This document shows positions 17,376 to 25,800 of a stretch of 64,000 nt of DNA, in pieces. Below the pieces are notes generated by a model, which was given only the letters and a program-made list of their open reading frames with translations, made no database searches and was not told where the DNA came from. This stretch comes from JAJXWB01 sp046349215 (GTDB lineage Bacteria > Pseudomonadota > Alphaproteobacteria > Rhizobiales > Beijerinckiaceae). The DNA is taken from assembly GCA_046349215.1 (NCBI GenBank), contig JAXMCV010000001.1:310001-374000 (forward strand). The letters are read 5' to 3'. The translations under genes were made by a program, and so were the position numbers. The first letter of the stretch is position 1, and the number at the start of each line of letters is the position of its first letter.

Positions 17376-18080
17376 ATGATCGACCTGCACTACTGGCCGA
17401 CCCCCAACGGCCACAAGATCACGATGTTTCTCGAGGAGGCCGGGCTCGCCTACACGCTACGCCCCGTGAACATCGGCGCCGGAGAACAATTCAGGCCGGA
17501 ATTCCTCGCCATCGCGCCCAACAACCGGATGCCGGCGATCGTCGACCAGGCGCCAGCCGATGGCGGCGCGCCCGTGTCGATCTTCGAATCCGGCGCCATC
17601 CTCGTCTATCTGGCCGAGAAGACCGGCCGCTTCCTGCCGGACGACCTGCGGGGACGCGCGAACGTGCTGCAATGGCTGTTCTGGCAAATGGCAGGGCTCG
17701 GCCCGATGGCTGGACAGAACCATCATTTCGCGCTCTACGCCCCCGAAAGGATTCCGTATGCGCAGGACCGGTACGTGAACGAGACCAATCGCCTCTACGG
17801 CGTGCTCGACCGGCAACTCGCGCATCACGAATTCATCGCCGGCGAATATTCGATCGCCGACATGGCCTCGTACCCCTGGATCGTGCCACACAAGCGGCAG
17901 GGGCAGGACCTCGACGATTTCCCGAATCTCAAGCGCTGGTTCGAAGCCGTGAAGGCGCGCCCGGGCACGCAGCGGGCATACAAGGCCGGAGAGGCGATCC
18001 GCATGCCGAGGCCCGAGGATCTGACCGACGAACAGCGCAAGACCCTGTTCGGCCAGACATCATCCGTCGTCAGAAACTGA
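17376..18080 (+). CDS. glutathione S-transferase, YfcG/YghU-like
   Basis: 234 residues. The thioredoxin-fold N-terminal domain begins MIDLHYWPTPNGHKITMFLEE, the hallmark of the Nu-class YfcG/YghU group, with the glutathione-binding NRMPAIVD (cis-Pro) near 50 and FESGAILVYLAEKTG near 68-82. The all-helical C-terminal domain contains the N-cap motif SIADMASYPW near 165. Nu-class enzymes have disulfide-reductase and peroxidase activity with two bound glutathiones. The start is fixed by family alignment, yet it lies immediately after a terminator T-tract. It is 36 bases upstream of xsc; sulfite released by Xsc could make a thiol enzyme useful, but that is inference. Confidence 0.9.
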   Translation: MIDLHYWPTPNGHKITMFLEEAGLAYTLRPVNIGAGEQFRPEFLAIAPNNRMPAIVDQAPADGGAPVSIFESGAILVYLAEKTGRFLPDDLRGRANVLQWLFWQMAGLGPMAGQNHHFALYAPERIPYAQDRYVNETNRLYGVLDRQLAHHEFIAGEYSIADMASYPWIVPHKRQGQDLDDFPNLKRWFEAVKARPGTQRAYKAGEAIRMPRPEDLTDEQRKTLFGQTSSVVRN

Positions 18081-18116
18081 CGCCGCGCAAATCCAGGGAA
18101 GAAAGAGAAGACAAAG

Positions 18117-19889
18117 ATGAGAATGACGACGGAAGAAGCCTTCGTGAAGGTCCTGCAGATGCACGGCATCGACAATGCCTTCGGCATCATCGGGTCGGCG
18201 TTCATGCCGATCTCCGACCTGTTCCCGCAGGCCGGCATCATGTTCTGGGACGTGGCGCACGAAGGAAACGGCGCGATCATCGCCGACGGCTACACACGCA
18301 CGACCGGCAAGATGGCGATGTGCATCGCCCAGAACGGCCCGGGCATCACGAATTTCGTGACGTCCATCAAGACCGCCTACTGGAACCACACGCCGATGCT
18401 GCTGGTGACGCCGCAGGCCGCCAACAAGACGATCGGCCAGGGCGGCTTCCAGGAAGTCGAGCAGATGGCGATGTTCCGCGACTGCGTCTGCTACCAGGAA
18501 GAAGTCCGCGATCCCTCGCGCATCGCCGAGACGCTGAACCGCGTCATCCTCAAGGCCCGGCGCCTTTCGGCGCCGGCGCAGATCAACGTGCCCCGCGATT
18601 TCTGGACGCAGGTCATCGACGTCGCCCTGCCGACGCCGATCGAATTCGAGCGCCCGTCCGGCGGCGCCAACGCGGTCGCGGAAGCCGCGAAGCTGCTTTC
18701 GGAAGCAAGCTTCCCCGTCATTCTTTCCGGCGCCGGCGTCGTCATCGGCGAAGCAATTCCCGAATGCGTGGCGCTCGCCGAGAAACTGTCGGCGCCCGTC
18801 TGCTCCGGCTACCAGCACAACGATTCCTTCCCCGGTTCGCATCCGCTGGCTTGCGGTCCGCTCGGCTACAACGGATCGAAGGCGGCGATGGAACTGATCG
18901 CCAAGGCCGACGTCGTGCTGGCGCTCGGCACCCGCCTCAATCCGTTCTCGACCCTGCCCGGCTACGGCATCGACTATTGGCCGAAGAACGCAAAGATCAT
19001 CCAGGTCGACATCAACGCCGACCGCATCGGCCTGACCAAGCCCGTCGCGGTGGCGATCTGCGGCGACGCCAAGCTGGTCGCGCAGCAATTGCTGGCGCAA
19101 CTTTCGCCGAAGGCCGGCGACAAGGGTCGCGACGAGCGCAAGGCGCTCATCCACACGTCGAAGTCGGCGTGGCTGCAGCAGCTCTCCGGCATGGATCACG
19201 AGGACGACGATCCGGGCACGACATGGAACGAGCGCGCGCGCCAGCGCGATCCCGACCGCATGTCGCCGCGCATGGCGTGGCGCGCCATCCAGGCAGGACT
19301 GCCGCGCGAGGCGATCATCTCCTCCGACATCGGCAACAATTGCGCGATCGGCAACGCCTATCCGACGTTCGATCAGGGCCGCAAATATCTGGCGCCCGGC
19401 CTGTTCGGGCCGTGCGGCTACGGCTTTCCGGCGATCATCGGCGCCAAGATCGGCAATCCCGACACGCCGGTGGTCGGCTTCGCCGGCGATGGCGCCTTCG
19501 GCATTTCAATGAGCGAGATGTCCTCGATCGGCCGCGAGGAATGGCCGGCAATCACGATGGTCGTGTTCCGCAATTACCAGTGGGGCGCGGAGAAGCGCAA
19601 TTCGACGCTCTGGTACGACGACAATTTCGTCGGCACCGAACTCGACCCGCACCTTTCCTACGCGCGCGTCGCGGAGGCGTGCGGACTGAAGGGCGTGCAG
19701 GCGCGCAACCAGACGCAGCTCACGGAAGCGATCGCCAAATCCTGCGAGGAGCAGAAGAACGGCGTGACCACCTTCATCGAGGTGATCCTCAATCAGGAAC
19801 TCGGCGAACCGTTCCGCCGCGATGCGATGAAGAAGCCTGTCGTCGTCGCCGGCATCTCGCGCGAAGACATGCGGCCGCAGAAGGTCTGA
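18117..19889 (+). CDS. xsc: sulfoacetaldehyde acetyltransferase
   Basis: 590 residues, the usual Xsc length. It uses thiamine diphosphate to convert sulfoacetaldehyde and phosphate to acetyl phosphate and sulfite, the key desulfonation step in taurine and other C2-sulfonate degradation. The N-terminal acetolactate-synthase-like domain has the catalytic Glu in DVAHEGNGA and the Xsc-typical PGITNFVTSIKTAYWNHTP. The C-terminal ThDP motif is GDGAFGIS followed by NYQWG. No taurine transaminase or dehydrogenase, phosphotransacetylase, sulfite exporter or tau transporter is in the window, so the rest of the pathway must be elsewhere. It follows the glutathione transferase by 36 bases. Confidence 0.93.
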   Translation: MRMTTEEAFVKVLQMHGIDNAFGIIGSAFMPISDLFPQAGIMFWDVAHEGNGAIIADGYTRTTGKMAMCIAQNGPGITNFVTSIKTAYWNHTPMLLVTPQAANKTIGQGGFQEVEQMAMFRDCVCYQEEVRDPSRIAETLNRVILKARRLSAPAQINVPRDFWTQVIDVALPTPIEFERPSGGANAVAEAAKLLSEASFPVILSGAGVVIGEAIPECVALAEKLSAPVCSGYQHNDSFPGSHPLACGPLGYNGSKAAMELIAKADVVLALGTRLNPFSTLPGYGIDYWPKNAKIIQVDINADRIGLTKPVAVAICGDAKLVAQQLLAQLSPKAGDKGRDERKALIHTSKSAWLQQLSGMDHEDDDPGTTWNERARQRDPDRMSPRMAWRAIQAGLPREAIISSDIGNNCAIGNAYPTFDQGRKYLAPGLFGPCGYGFPAIIGAKIGNPDTPVVGFAGDGAFGISMSEMSSIGREEWPAITMVVFRNYQWGAEKRNSTLWYDDNFVGTELDPHLSYARVAEACGLKGVQARNQTQLTEAIAKSCEEQKNGVTTFIEVILNQELGEPFRRDAMKKPVVVAGISREDMRPQKV

Positions 19890-19910
19890 CCTCCGCGGCC
19901 GCAGGGTTCG

Positions 19911-21332
19911 TTACTGCGCGCGCGGCGCTCCGGCGCCGCCCGCCGCGCGGAAGCGACGACGCTTCGGCCGTCCGGCGCCCGGCGCCTTGGGAGGACGCGC
20001 GCCCGCGGGCGCATGAGCGCGCTGGGCGTCGCTGCGTCCCTCGCCCTGCCGGGCGGGACGATGTTCGCCGCGCTTGTGCTCGCCCGGCTTGTGCTGCCCT
20101 TGCGGACGCGGTCCGGCGCCCTGCGGCCGCGAACGCTGGCCGGCTGGACGCGGACGCTGCTTCCGCTGTTCGGGCGCTTCGTCATTGTCGTGGCGCCGCG
20201 AGGGATCGCGACGATCCTCGGATTCGATCTCCTGGCGCGTCGTCTTCTCGATAGCCCTCAACATGCCGCGCTCGCTGTTCTCGCAGAGCGAGATGGCGAT
20301 TCCTTCCGCGCCGGCGCGCGCCGTGCGGCCGATGCGATGCACGTAAGTCTCCGGAACCTCTGGCAGTTCGAAATTGACGACATGCGAGACGCCGTCGACG
20401 TCGATGCCGCGCGCGGCGATGTCGGTGGCGACCAGCGCCGTGACGCGTCCCGACTTGAAGTCGTTGAGCGTGCGCTGGCGATTGTTCTGGCTCTTGTTGC
20501 CGTGAATGGCGCCGGCGGAAATGCCCGCCTCGTCGAGAATGCGCGAGACCCGGTCGGCGCCGCGCTTGGTGCGCGTGAAGACGAGCGCGCGCGAGACGTT
20601 GGCGCCGGACAGGATTTCGACGAGCAGGTCGCGCTTGGCGGCGTGGTCGACGAGATAGACCTTCTGCACGACGCGTTCGGCTGTCGTGGCGACGGGCGTG
20701 ACCTCCACGCGTCCGGGATTGTCGAGCATCTCGTCGGCGAGTTTCGCGATCTCGCGCGGCATGGTCGCGGAGAAGAACAGCGTCTGGCGCTGCTTCGGCA
20801 GTTTCGAGACGATGCGCCGGATCGGCACGATGAAGCCGAGGTCGAGCATGTGGTCGGCTTCGTCGAGCACGACGACTTCGGTCGCGTCGAGGCGCAGGCG
20901 GCGCGCGTCCATGTGATCGAGCAGGCGGCCGGGCGTGGCGACCAGCACGTCGAGGCCGCGCGAGATCTGCTGGACCTGCGGGCCCATCGACACGCCGCCG
21001 ACGATGACGGCGACGCGCAACTGGGCATGGCGGCCATAGTTGCGGAAGCTTTCGGCGATCTGCACCGCCAGTTCGCGCGTCGGCGCGAGAACCAGCGCGC
21101 GCGTCGTTCCCGGTTGGGGCTGCCTGCGCGGCGCGGCGATCAGGCGCTGGATGATCGGCACTGCGAAAGCGCAGGTCTTGCCGGTGCCGGTCTGAGCTAT
21201 GCCGAGCAGGTCGCCGCCGGCGAGAAGTTGGGGAATGGCCCGGGCCTGGATGGGAGTCGGGCGGGTATAACCCTCGTCGCGAAGTGCGCGAAGGATGGTC
21301 TCGGCGACGCCGAGGCCTGCAAAATCAGTCAA
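19911..21332 (-). CDS. rhlE: DEAD-box RNA helicase, RhlE-like
   Basis: 473 residues. Order of motifs: Q motif (GYTRPTPIQARAIPQ), Walker A AQTGTGKT, PTRELAVQI, GG and TPGRLLDH, DEAD box (LDEADHMLD), SAT, then in the second RecA domain TRTKRGADRVS, ATDIAARGIDVDGV and HRIGRTARAGAEG. After residue 370 an Arg/Gly/Pro/Gln-rich basic tail of about 100 residues follows, expected to bind RNA non-specifically. RhlE proteins remodel ribosomal and degradosome RNA, often in the cold. It converges on xsc. About 210 bases upstream lack a gene, enough for a long leader, though no clear structure was seen. Confidence 0.93.
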   Translation of the reverse strand: MTDFAGLGVAETILRALRDEGYTRPTPIQARAIPQLLAGGDLLGIAQTGTGKTCAFAVPIIQRLIAAPRRQPQPGTTRALVLAPTRELAVQIAESFRNYGRHAQLRVAVIVGGVSMGPQVQQISRGLDVLVATPGRLLDHMDARRLRLDATEVVVLDEADHMLDLGFIVPIRRIVSKLPKQRQTLFFSATMPREIAKLADEMLDNPGRVEVTPVATTAERVVQKVYLVDHAAKRDLLVEILSGANVSRALVFTRTKRGADRVSRILDEAGISAGAIHGNKSQNNRQRTLNDFKSGRVTALVATDIAARGIDVDGVSHVVNFELPEVPETYVHRIGRTARAGAEGIAISLCENSERGMLRAIEKTTRQEIESEDRRDPSRRHDNDEAPEQRKQRPRPAGQRSRPQGAGPRPQGQHKPGEHKRGEHRPARQGEGRSDAQRAHAPAGARPPKAPGAGRPKRRRFRAAGGAGAPRAQ

Positions 21333-21542
21333 TGCAGTCTTTCAAGAGCGGAACGGCCCCGACGCGGATGAACGCTGGCCTGTCCCTGGTGCAAGAGAAC
21401 CACCCCGCGTACGGGTAGTCCGTAAAATCATCCGCAGCGCTCAACGAGGGCGCCGTTGCAAAACGGCCTACGCGATCGGAGCGCCAATGCTGCGACGCAG
21501 CAAGGTCTTGTACGCGAGAAGGGGCGCAAGGTCAAACCCCGG

Positions 21543-23267
21543 TCAGTCCCCGGTGGCGATCGCTATGTCCCGCCGCAGCAGGGCCTTGGCTTCCGGCGTC
21601 CAGCACTGGCCGTCGAGCAGCTTCTCGAGCGCTTCCGTTCCGGCAAAGCCGGATGCGGCCAGTTCGCCGGCGGCTTCGCGCGCGGCGGCGCCCGAGCCGC
21701 CCTGCTTCTGGGCGGCGATGTCGACCAGCAACAGGAGGGGATGGCGCGTCTCGAGCGCCGCCGCATGCAATGCGCCGGCGGCCGGCGCTTCCTTGCGCCG
21801 GATCGCGTCGACCACGCCCGATATGTCGAACCAGGCGGGAATGTTGCTGGAAAGATCGCGGGCGCGCGCCACGAGGTCGAGCCCGTCCTGCCAGTCGCCG
21901 GCGCCCATCGCGAGCTTGGAGCCGACGTCGAGCAAGGCCGCGGGATTGTTCGGGTAGTCGCGCGTGACGGAAGCGGCGACGCGCCGGAACGTGTCGATGT
22001 CGCCCTGGCACAGGGCCGTGGAATATCGCGCCATGCGCGTCAGCGCCGCGCGATCGTCGCGGCGATAGGCGTCGGCAGCGATGTCGAAGGCTTGCGAAAA
22101 AATCTCGGCGCGCGGACGCGGATCGAATCCGAAGCGCGCGCCGTCGAGCAGCATCAGCGCGTAGAGCGCGCGCAGGTTGGGCGGAGCCTGTTCCGCAGAC
22201 CCAAGCTTGCGCGCGCATTCGTAAGCGCGGTCGAATTCGGGGCGGCGCGCGGCGTTCCAGAATTGCAACACCGCAAGATGGCAGCGATAGGATTCGTCCC
22301 CGTCGAACGCGTCCCGCGCCGCGCGCGTCACCTCCAGATTGGCGACGGCGCCGTAGGGCTGGCCGACATCGGCCGCGATGCGCGTCGCGATCTGGCGCTG
22401 CATGGCGACCACGTCGGCGCCCTTGAAATCCGTCTCGTAGCGCGCCGTCCAGCGCACGGCGCCTGTCTGTCCGTCGAGAAGCGATGGCGCGACGATCACG
22501 CGCTCGCCGGCCAATTGCACGTTCGCCTTCACGAGGAAGTCGATGTTCCAGTTGGGCGGCGTCGCGCCGCCGGCCAGATCGACCGCACGCCCGAGCGGAA
22601 AGACAGTCAGCCATTCGAATTCCGAAAGCAGGCCGATCAATTCCGCGCGCAGGCCGGCGGCGATGTATTCCTGCCCCTGCCTGTCGGCGGTGAACGAGAA
22701 CGGCGCGATGGCGACGCGCGGTCCGCCGCGCCGCGTCGGCGCCGCGCTGTCGTTCGTGCGCCAGACGCCGAAAGCGAGGCCGATGGCGGCGACGAGGATG
22801 CAGGCGACTGCCGCGAGCCACAGATTGCGCCGCTTCGCCGGCGGCGCCGTGACAGCGACCGGCGCCGATCCGCCGGCTCCAGATGGCGCCGGCGCCGCGT
22901 CGGCGATTTCGAATCGCGGCCTGTACTGGCCCTTGTCGATCAGGAAACGCACCCTCTCGTCGCGCCCGGCCGTCGCGTAAAAGAGTTCGAGCGACTTGCG
23001 CAGACGGCCGATCTCGACGCGCACGATCGAATCCTGCTGCGCGTCGAAATCGCTGCCTCTGCCGAAAACCTCGGTCGCGATGGAATAGGCCTTCAGCCGG
23101 TCGCCGCGCCCCTCCAGTTCCTCGCCGACGAGATAGGCGAGCAGGCGCTGCTGACGCTCGCTCGCGTCGCCGAGCCCCTTCGCCAGCACCGTGTCGAGCG
23201 CCACCCGAATGTCGGACGCGTCGGGGCCGGCCGGGTTCGAGGAGGCTGAAAGCACCATAGAGTTCAA
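21543..23267 (-). CDS. membrane protein with N-terminal winged-helix-like domain and TolB/TPR-like periplasmic part
   Basis: 574 residues. Residues 20-120 match the N-terminal domain found in front of many TPR and adenylate-cyclase-like proteins (SERQQRLLAYLVGEELEGRG..LKAYSIATEVFGR..DFDAQQDSIVRVEIGRLRKSL), which resembles a winged-helix DNA-binding fold. A Pro/Ala linker leads to one membrane helix at about 149-169. The rest begins PRVAIAPF, as in TolB-N-like domains fused to such proteins, and continues as helical repeats to the end. This is the architecture of a CadC-like one-component membrane regulator or signalling protein, but no target or ligand is evident. It is not operonic with rhlE (210-base gap). 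Confidence 0.65.
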   Translation of the reverse strand: MNSMVLSASSNPAGPDASDIRVALDTVLAKGLGDASERQQRLLAYLVGEELEGRGDRLKAYSIATEVFGRGSDFDAQQDSIVRVEIGRLRKSLELFYATAGRDERVRFLIDKGQYRPRFEIADAAPAPSGAGGSAPVAVTAPPAKRRNLWLAAVACILVAAIGLAFGVWRTNDSAAPTRRGGPRVAIAPFSFTADRQGQEYIAAGLRAELIGLLSEFEWLTVFPLGRAVDLAGGATPPNWNIDFLVKANVQLAGERVIVAPSLLDGQTGAVRWTARYETDFKGADVVAMQRQIATRIAADVGQPYGAVANLEVTRAARDAFDGDESYRCHLAVLQFWNAARRPEFDRAYECARKLGSAEQAPPNLRALYALMLLDGARFGFDPRPRAEIFSQAFDIAADAYRRDDRAALTRMARYSTALCQGDIDTFRRVAASVTRDYPNNPAALLDVGSKLAMGAGDWQDGLDLVARARDLSSNIPAWFDISGVVDAIRRKEAPAAGALHAAALETRHPLLLLVDIAAQKQGGSGAAAREAAGELAASGFAGTEALEKLLDGQCWTPEAKALLRRDIAIATGD

Positions 23268-23397
23268 GGGCCTCTGCCCAGCTCGGGCGCGACTGCAGGC
23301 GTTAGCGCACTGTTAACACGGGGAACGTGCCTGCGCCACGGCGTGAAAGCGGGCAGCGTCCATCCCGCGCCGTCCCGGCCAGGGTTTGGAGCACCAA

Positions 23398-23601
23398 TTG
23401 ATTGACAACGCGACCCCGTCGCAGGCGGAGATCGAGCGCGCGAACGCCGTTTCGGTCATCGAGATTGCCGCGGGAGAACTAAGCGGACTTGCCGACAAGG
23501 TGGGCCTTGAAGCGCTGAGTCGTCTGTTGGCCTTCGTGAAGAGCGAAGCGGAGTACGCGCGCGCCCGAATGCGCGGGTATTTCCCTCCAGATCCCGGATG
23601 A
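23398..23601 (+). CDS. small hypothetical helical protein
   Basis: 67 residues from a TTG that follows GGAG by 6 bases; an upstream TTG at 23386 has no SD. The protein is acidic and helical (AEIERANAVSVIEIAAGELSG) and ends ARMRGYFPPDPG. No signal or motif. A perfect 10-bp hairpin 11 bases after the stop supports a transcription unit ending here. Family not recognised. Confidence 0.45.
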   Translation: MIDNATPSQAEIERANAVSVIEIAAGELSGLADKVGLEALSRLLAFVKSEAEYARARMRGYFPPDPG

Positions 23602-23612
23602 AGCGGCCCAAC

Positions 23613-23643
23613 CAGGCAGGAGTCCCCCCAGGGCTCCTGCCTG
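23613..23643 (+). terminator. hairpin downstream of small gene
   Basis: CAGGCAGGAG (23613-23622) pairs perfectly with CTCCTGCCTG (23634-23643), loop of 11 bases. No T-run follows, so it is either a weak terminator or an RNA 3'-end stabiliser. Confidence 0.45.
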
Positions 23644-23795
23644 CGCGGCTGCGGCCATCCACGCCTGCATCGAAATTGAGCGCAAAGCGCAACATCGGGG
23701 CAGAAAAAGCTCTTATTTTTCCTTGTCTTGAAAATAGGCGAGGATGAAACTGTTGCAGTGCAGCAGATCGCGGCGCCGCAACAAGGAGGCTGAAA

Positions 23796-24017
23796 ATGAC
23801 ACCCGGACAACGTGTTCGCGTCAAAACCGCCTCGAATCTGGCCCGGCGCAAGGACGCAGCGGCCGGCGAAACCGCCACGGTCCTGTGCTGCTACACGGTG
23901 CGCGGACGCTCGAACGAGCGGATCGACGTGAAATTCGCCTCGCAGGCTGTGCTGTGGGGCGTCTCGGCCGATGAATTCGAACCGGTCGAAGGCGCCGATC
24001 TGCCGATCGCTTCGTGA
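23796..24017 (+). CDS. small beta-rich hypothetical protein (SH3/KOW-like)
   Basis: 73 residues with an excellent SD (AAGGAGGC). The pattern TPGQRVRVKTASN, AAAGETATVLCCYT, ERIDVKFASQAVLWGV, DEFEPVE suggests a five-stranded SH3-like barrel of the kind that binds nucleic acid or peptides. No signal peptide. It is 84 bases upstream of pyrE on the same strand. No family was recognised with certainty, and the fold is an inference from the strand pattern. Confidence 0.6.
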   Translation: MTPGQRVRVKTASNLARRKDAAAGETATVLCCYTVRGRSNERIDVKFASQAVLWGVSADEFEPVEGADLPIAS

Positions 24018-24101
24018 ATCCACAGGCAGCCATCGAAACTCTTTTCACTTTCCGGGGCGATGGCTTAAGGAGGCGGCAATCCTAGTCGACGGACGCCGCC
24101 C

Positions 24102-24812
24102 ATGACCGACAGCCTCTCGCCCGCCGCCCTCGAACGCCAGCTCATCGCGCAGGAGACCGCGAAAATGCTGCTGGAGGTGCAGGCCGTCCTCTTCAATCCG
24201 GAAAAGCCGTTCATCTTCACGTCCGGCTGGGCGAGCCCGGTCTACACGGACATGCGCAAGATCATCTCCTATCCGCGCCTGCGCAAGCGCATCCTCGATT
24301 TCGCCGTCACCGTGATCGAGCGCGAGATCGGCTACGAATCGCTGGACGTGATCGCCGGCGGCGAGACCGCCGGCATTCCCTACGCCGCATGGATGGCCGA
24401 TCGGCTCGCGCTGCCGATGCAATACATCCGCAAGAAGCCGAAGGGTTTTGGCCGTAACGCACAGATCGAGGGCGACCTGCACGACGGCGGGCGCGCGCTT
24501 CTGGTGGAAGACCTCGCGACCGACGGCCGCTCCAAGGTCAATTTCTGCAACGCGCTGCGCGAAGCCGGTCAGAAGTGCGACCACGCGTTCGTCTTCTTCT
24601 TCTACGACATCTTCCCGTCGGCGCGCGAGGATCTCGCAAAGCTCGGCATCAAGCTGCACTCCCTCGCCACCTGGTGGGACGTGCTGAAGGTGGCGCGCGC
24701 CAGCAATTACCTCGAAGCCGCCAAACTCGACGAGGTCGAGAAATTCCTGCACGAGCCGGCGAAATGGTCCGCCGCGCATGGCGGCATTTCGGAGTTCAAG
24801 GCGGCGGGCTGA
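24102..24812 (+). CDS. pyrE: orotate phosphoribosyltransferase
   Basis: 236 residues. It joins orotate and PRPP to form orotidine 5'-phosphate in pyrimidine synthesis. The type I PRTase signature RALLVEDLATDGRSK lies near residue 130-144, preceded by the flexible-loop region YIRKKPKGFGRN near 107-118 and the N-terminal FIFTSGWASPVYTD. The C-terminal extension (ATWWDVLKVA onward) is typical of the alphaproteobacterial form. A 73-residue gene lies upstream; no pyrB/pyrC neighbours. The convergent GNAT gene ends on the next base. Confidence 0.95.
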   Translation: MTDSLSPAALERQLIAQETAKMLLEVQAVLFNPEKPFIFTSGWASPVYTDMRKIISYPRLRKRILDFAVTVIEREIGYESLDVIAGGETAGIPYAAWMADRLALPMQYIRKKPKGFGRNAQIEGDLHDGGRALLVEDLATDGRSKVNFCNALREAGQKCDHAFVFFFYDIFPSAREDLAKLGIKLHSLATWWDVLKVARASNYLEAAKLDEVEKFLHEPAKWSAAHGGISEFKAAG

Positions 24813-25421
24813 TCAGGCGCCGCTGTAGACCTTCGCCCGTTCGCTCCAGCGCGCGCACGGCAGGTCCGGCGCGACGTTCTCCAGCCGCTTCGTGATGCGC
24901 AGAGCGCGCGGTTCGTATCCGCCGACGATCCTGTAGCCGCGTGCGCGCGCCAGACCGATCATCGATTCGTTGGTGCGCAGCGTGTCGGCGAAGAGCGTCT
25001 CGATGCCATCGGCGGCGGCGCGCTCCTCGATCTTGCGCAACAATGCGGAGCCGAGGCCCATGTTGCGCCAGGAATCGGCCAGCGACATGCCGAATTCGCC
25101 TGAAAGCTGATCGCAGGACAGCGCGATGCGCGCCTCGCCGACAATCTCTTCCATGCCGTGTTCGCCGTACACCAGCAGCAAAGTGATACGGTCGCGATCG
25201 TTGGCGGAAATCGCGCGCGCGAGTTCGGTCGGCGGCAATTCGGCCGCCGCGCCGAAGAAGCGGTTGTAACGCGACTGCGACGCGAGATTGCGGACATACG
25301 TCTGCAAAGCGTCGCCATCTGCGGGCCGCACGGCCCGCAGGAGCAATTCGCCCGGAGCCGAAGCGGCGGGCGCCCGCAAGAGCGCGCGCGCCGGCAACGG
25401 AATCGCGACGGGTTGCGCCAT
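24813..25421 (-). CDS. GNAT-family N-acetyltransferase
   Basis: 202 residues. The acetyl-CoA-binding motif A is present as LADSWRNMGLGSALLRKIEERA near 123-144 (R/Q-x-x-G-x-G/A), with the preceding beta-bulge strand and the following DTLRTNESMIGLARARGY (motif B). The domain order and the first strand ELLLRAVRPADGDALQTYVR resemble the GNAT domain found at the end of some acetyl-CoA synthetases and Pat-type lysine acetyltransferases. The acceptor cannot be told. The small gene 23 bases upstream is probably co-transcribed. Confidence 0.82.
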   Translation of the reverse strand: MAQPVAIPLPARALLRAPAASAPGELLLRAVRPADGDALQTYVRNLASQSRYNRFFGAAAELPPTELARAISANDRDRITLLLVYGEHGMEEIVGEARIALSCDQLSGEFGMSLADSWRNMGLGSALLRKIEERAAADGIETLFADTLRTNESMIGLARARGYRIVGGYEPRALRITKRLENVAPDLPCARWSERAKVYSGA

Positions 25422-25444
25422 GGCTTAGGCCTCCTCGCAATTGC

Positions 25445-25672
25445 TCAGATCGGGCTGCGCCAGTCGCTGCGGAGCGCACGTTCCAGCATCTCGCGCTCCA
25501 TGCTGTCGGTCAGCCGGCCGCCGTTGAGGCCGACGGCGCGTCCGAGGGCCGCTTCCTCCGACGCCCGCAGCGCGCCGGAGATCCGGGCGGCGAGGCGCCC
25601 GATTCCGAAAGACAATCCCGCCGCATGACCGGCGGAGGACGAAACATGTTCGGGACAGGTAGCCTGGGCCAT
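25445..25672 (-). CDS. small hypothetical protein
   Basis: 75 residues with a strong SD (AGAGGAGGCC) before the ATG. Ala/Gly-rich N-terminal half, helical C-terminal half (SMEREMLERALRSDWRSPI); a single Cys at position 6. No signal. It precedes the GNAT gene by 23 bases and is divergent from a LysR gene, whose putative operator region lies between. It could be a LysR target, but that is only inferred from position. Confidence 0.5.
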   Translation of the reverse strand: MAQATCPEHVSSSAGHAAGLSFGIGRLAARISGALRASEEAALGRAVGLNGGRLTDSMEREMLERALRSDWRSPI

Positions 25673-25701
25673 CGTGGCCTCCTCTTGCTTGCCGGGTTGA
25701 A

Positions 25702-25792
25702 TGAGATAGGCTCACTCTCGATCCGGCCTTGCCATCAGAATTGGCCCGAATTGGCAAAGTTACAAACGATGATGTCTCAGCTCACATTTGAG
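25702..25792. promoter_or_regulatory. putative LysR-type operator region
   Basis: Two short inverted repeats lie between the small gene and the LysR gene: TGAG-N5-CTCA at 25702-25714 and CTCA-N4-TGAG at 25781-25792. A direct repeat of ATTGGC around 25740-25755 lies between them. Divergent LysR genes usually bind such sites. Confidence 0.35.
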
Positions 25793-25800
25793 TTTTTCTA

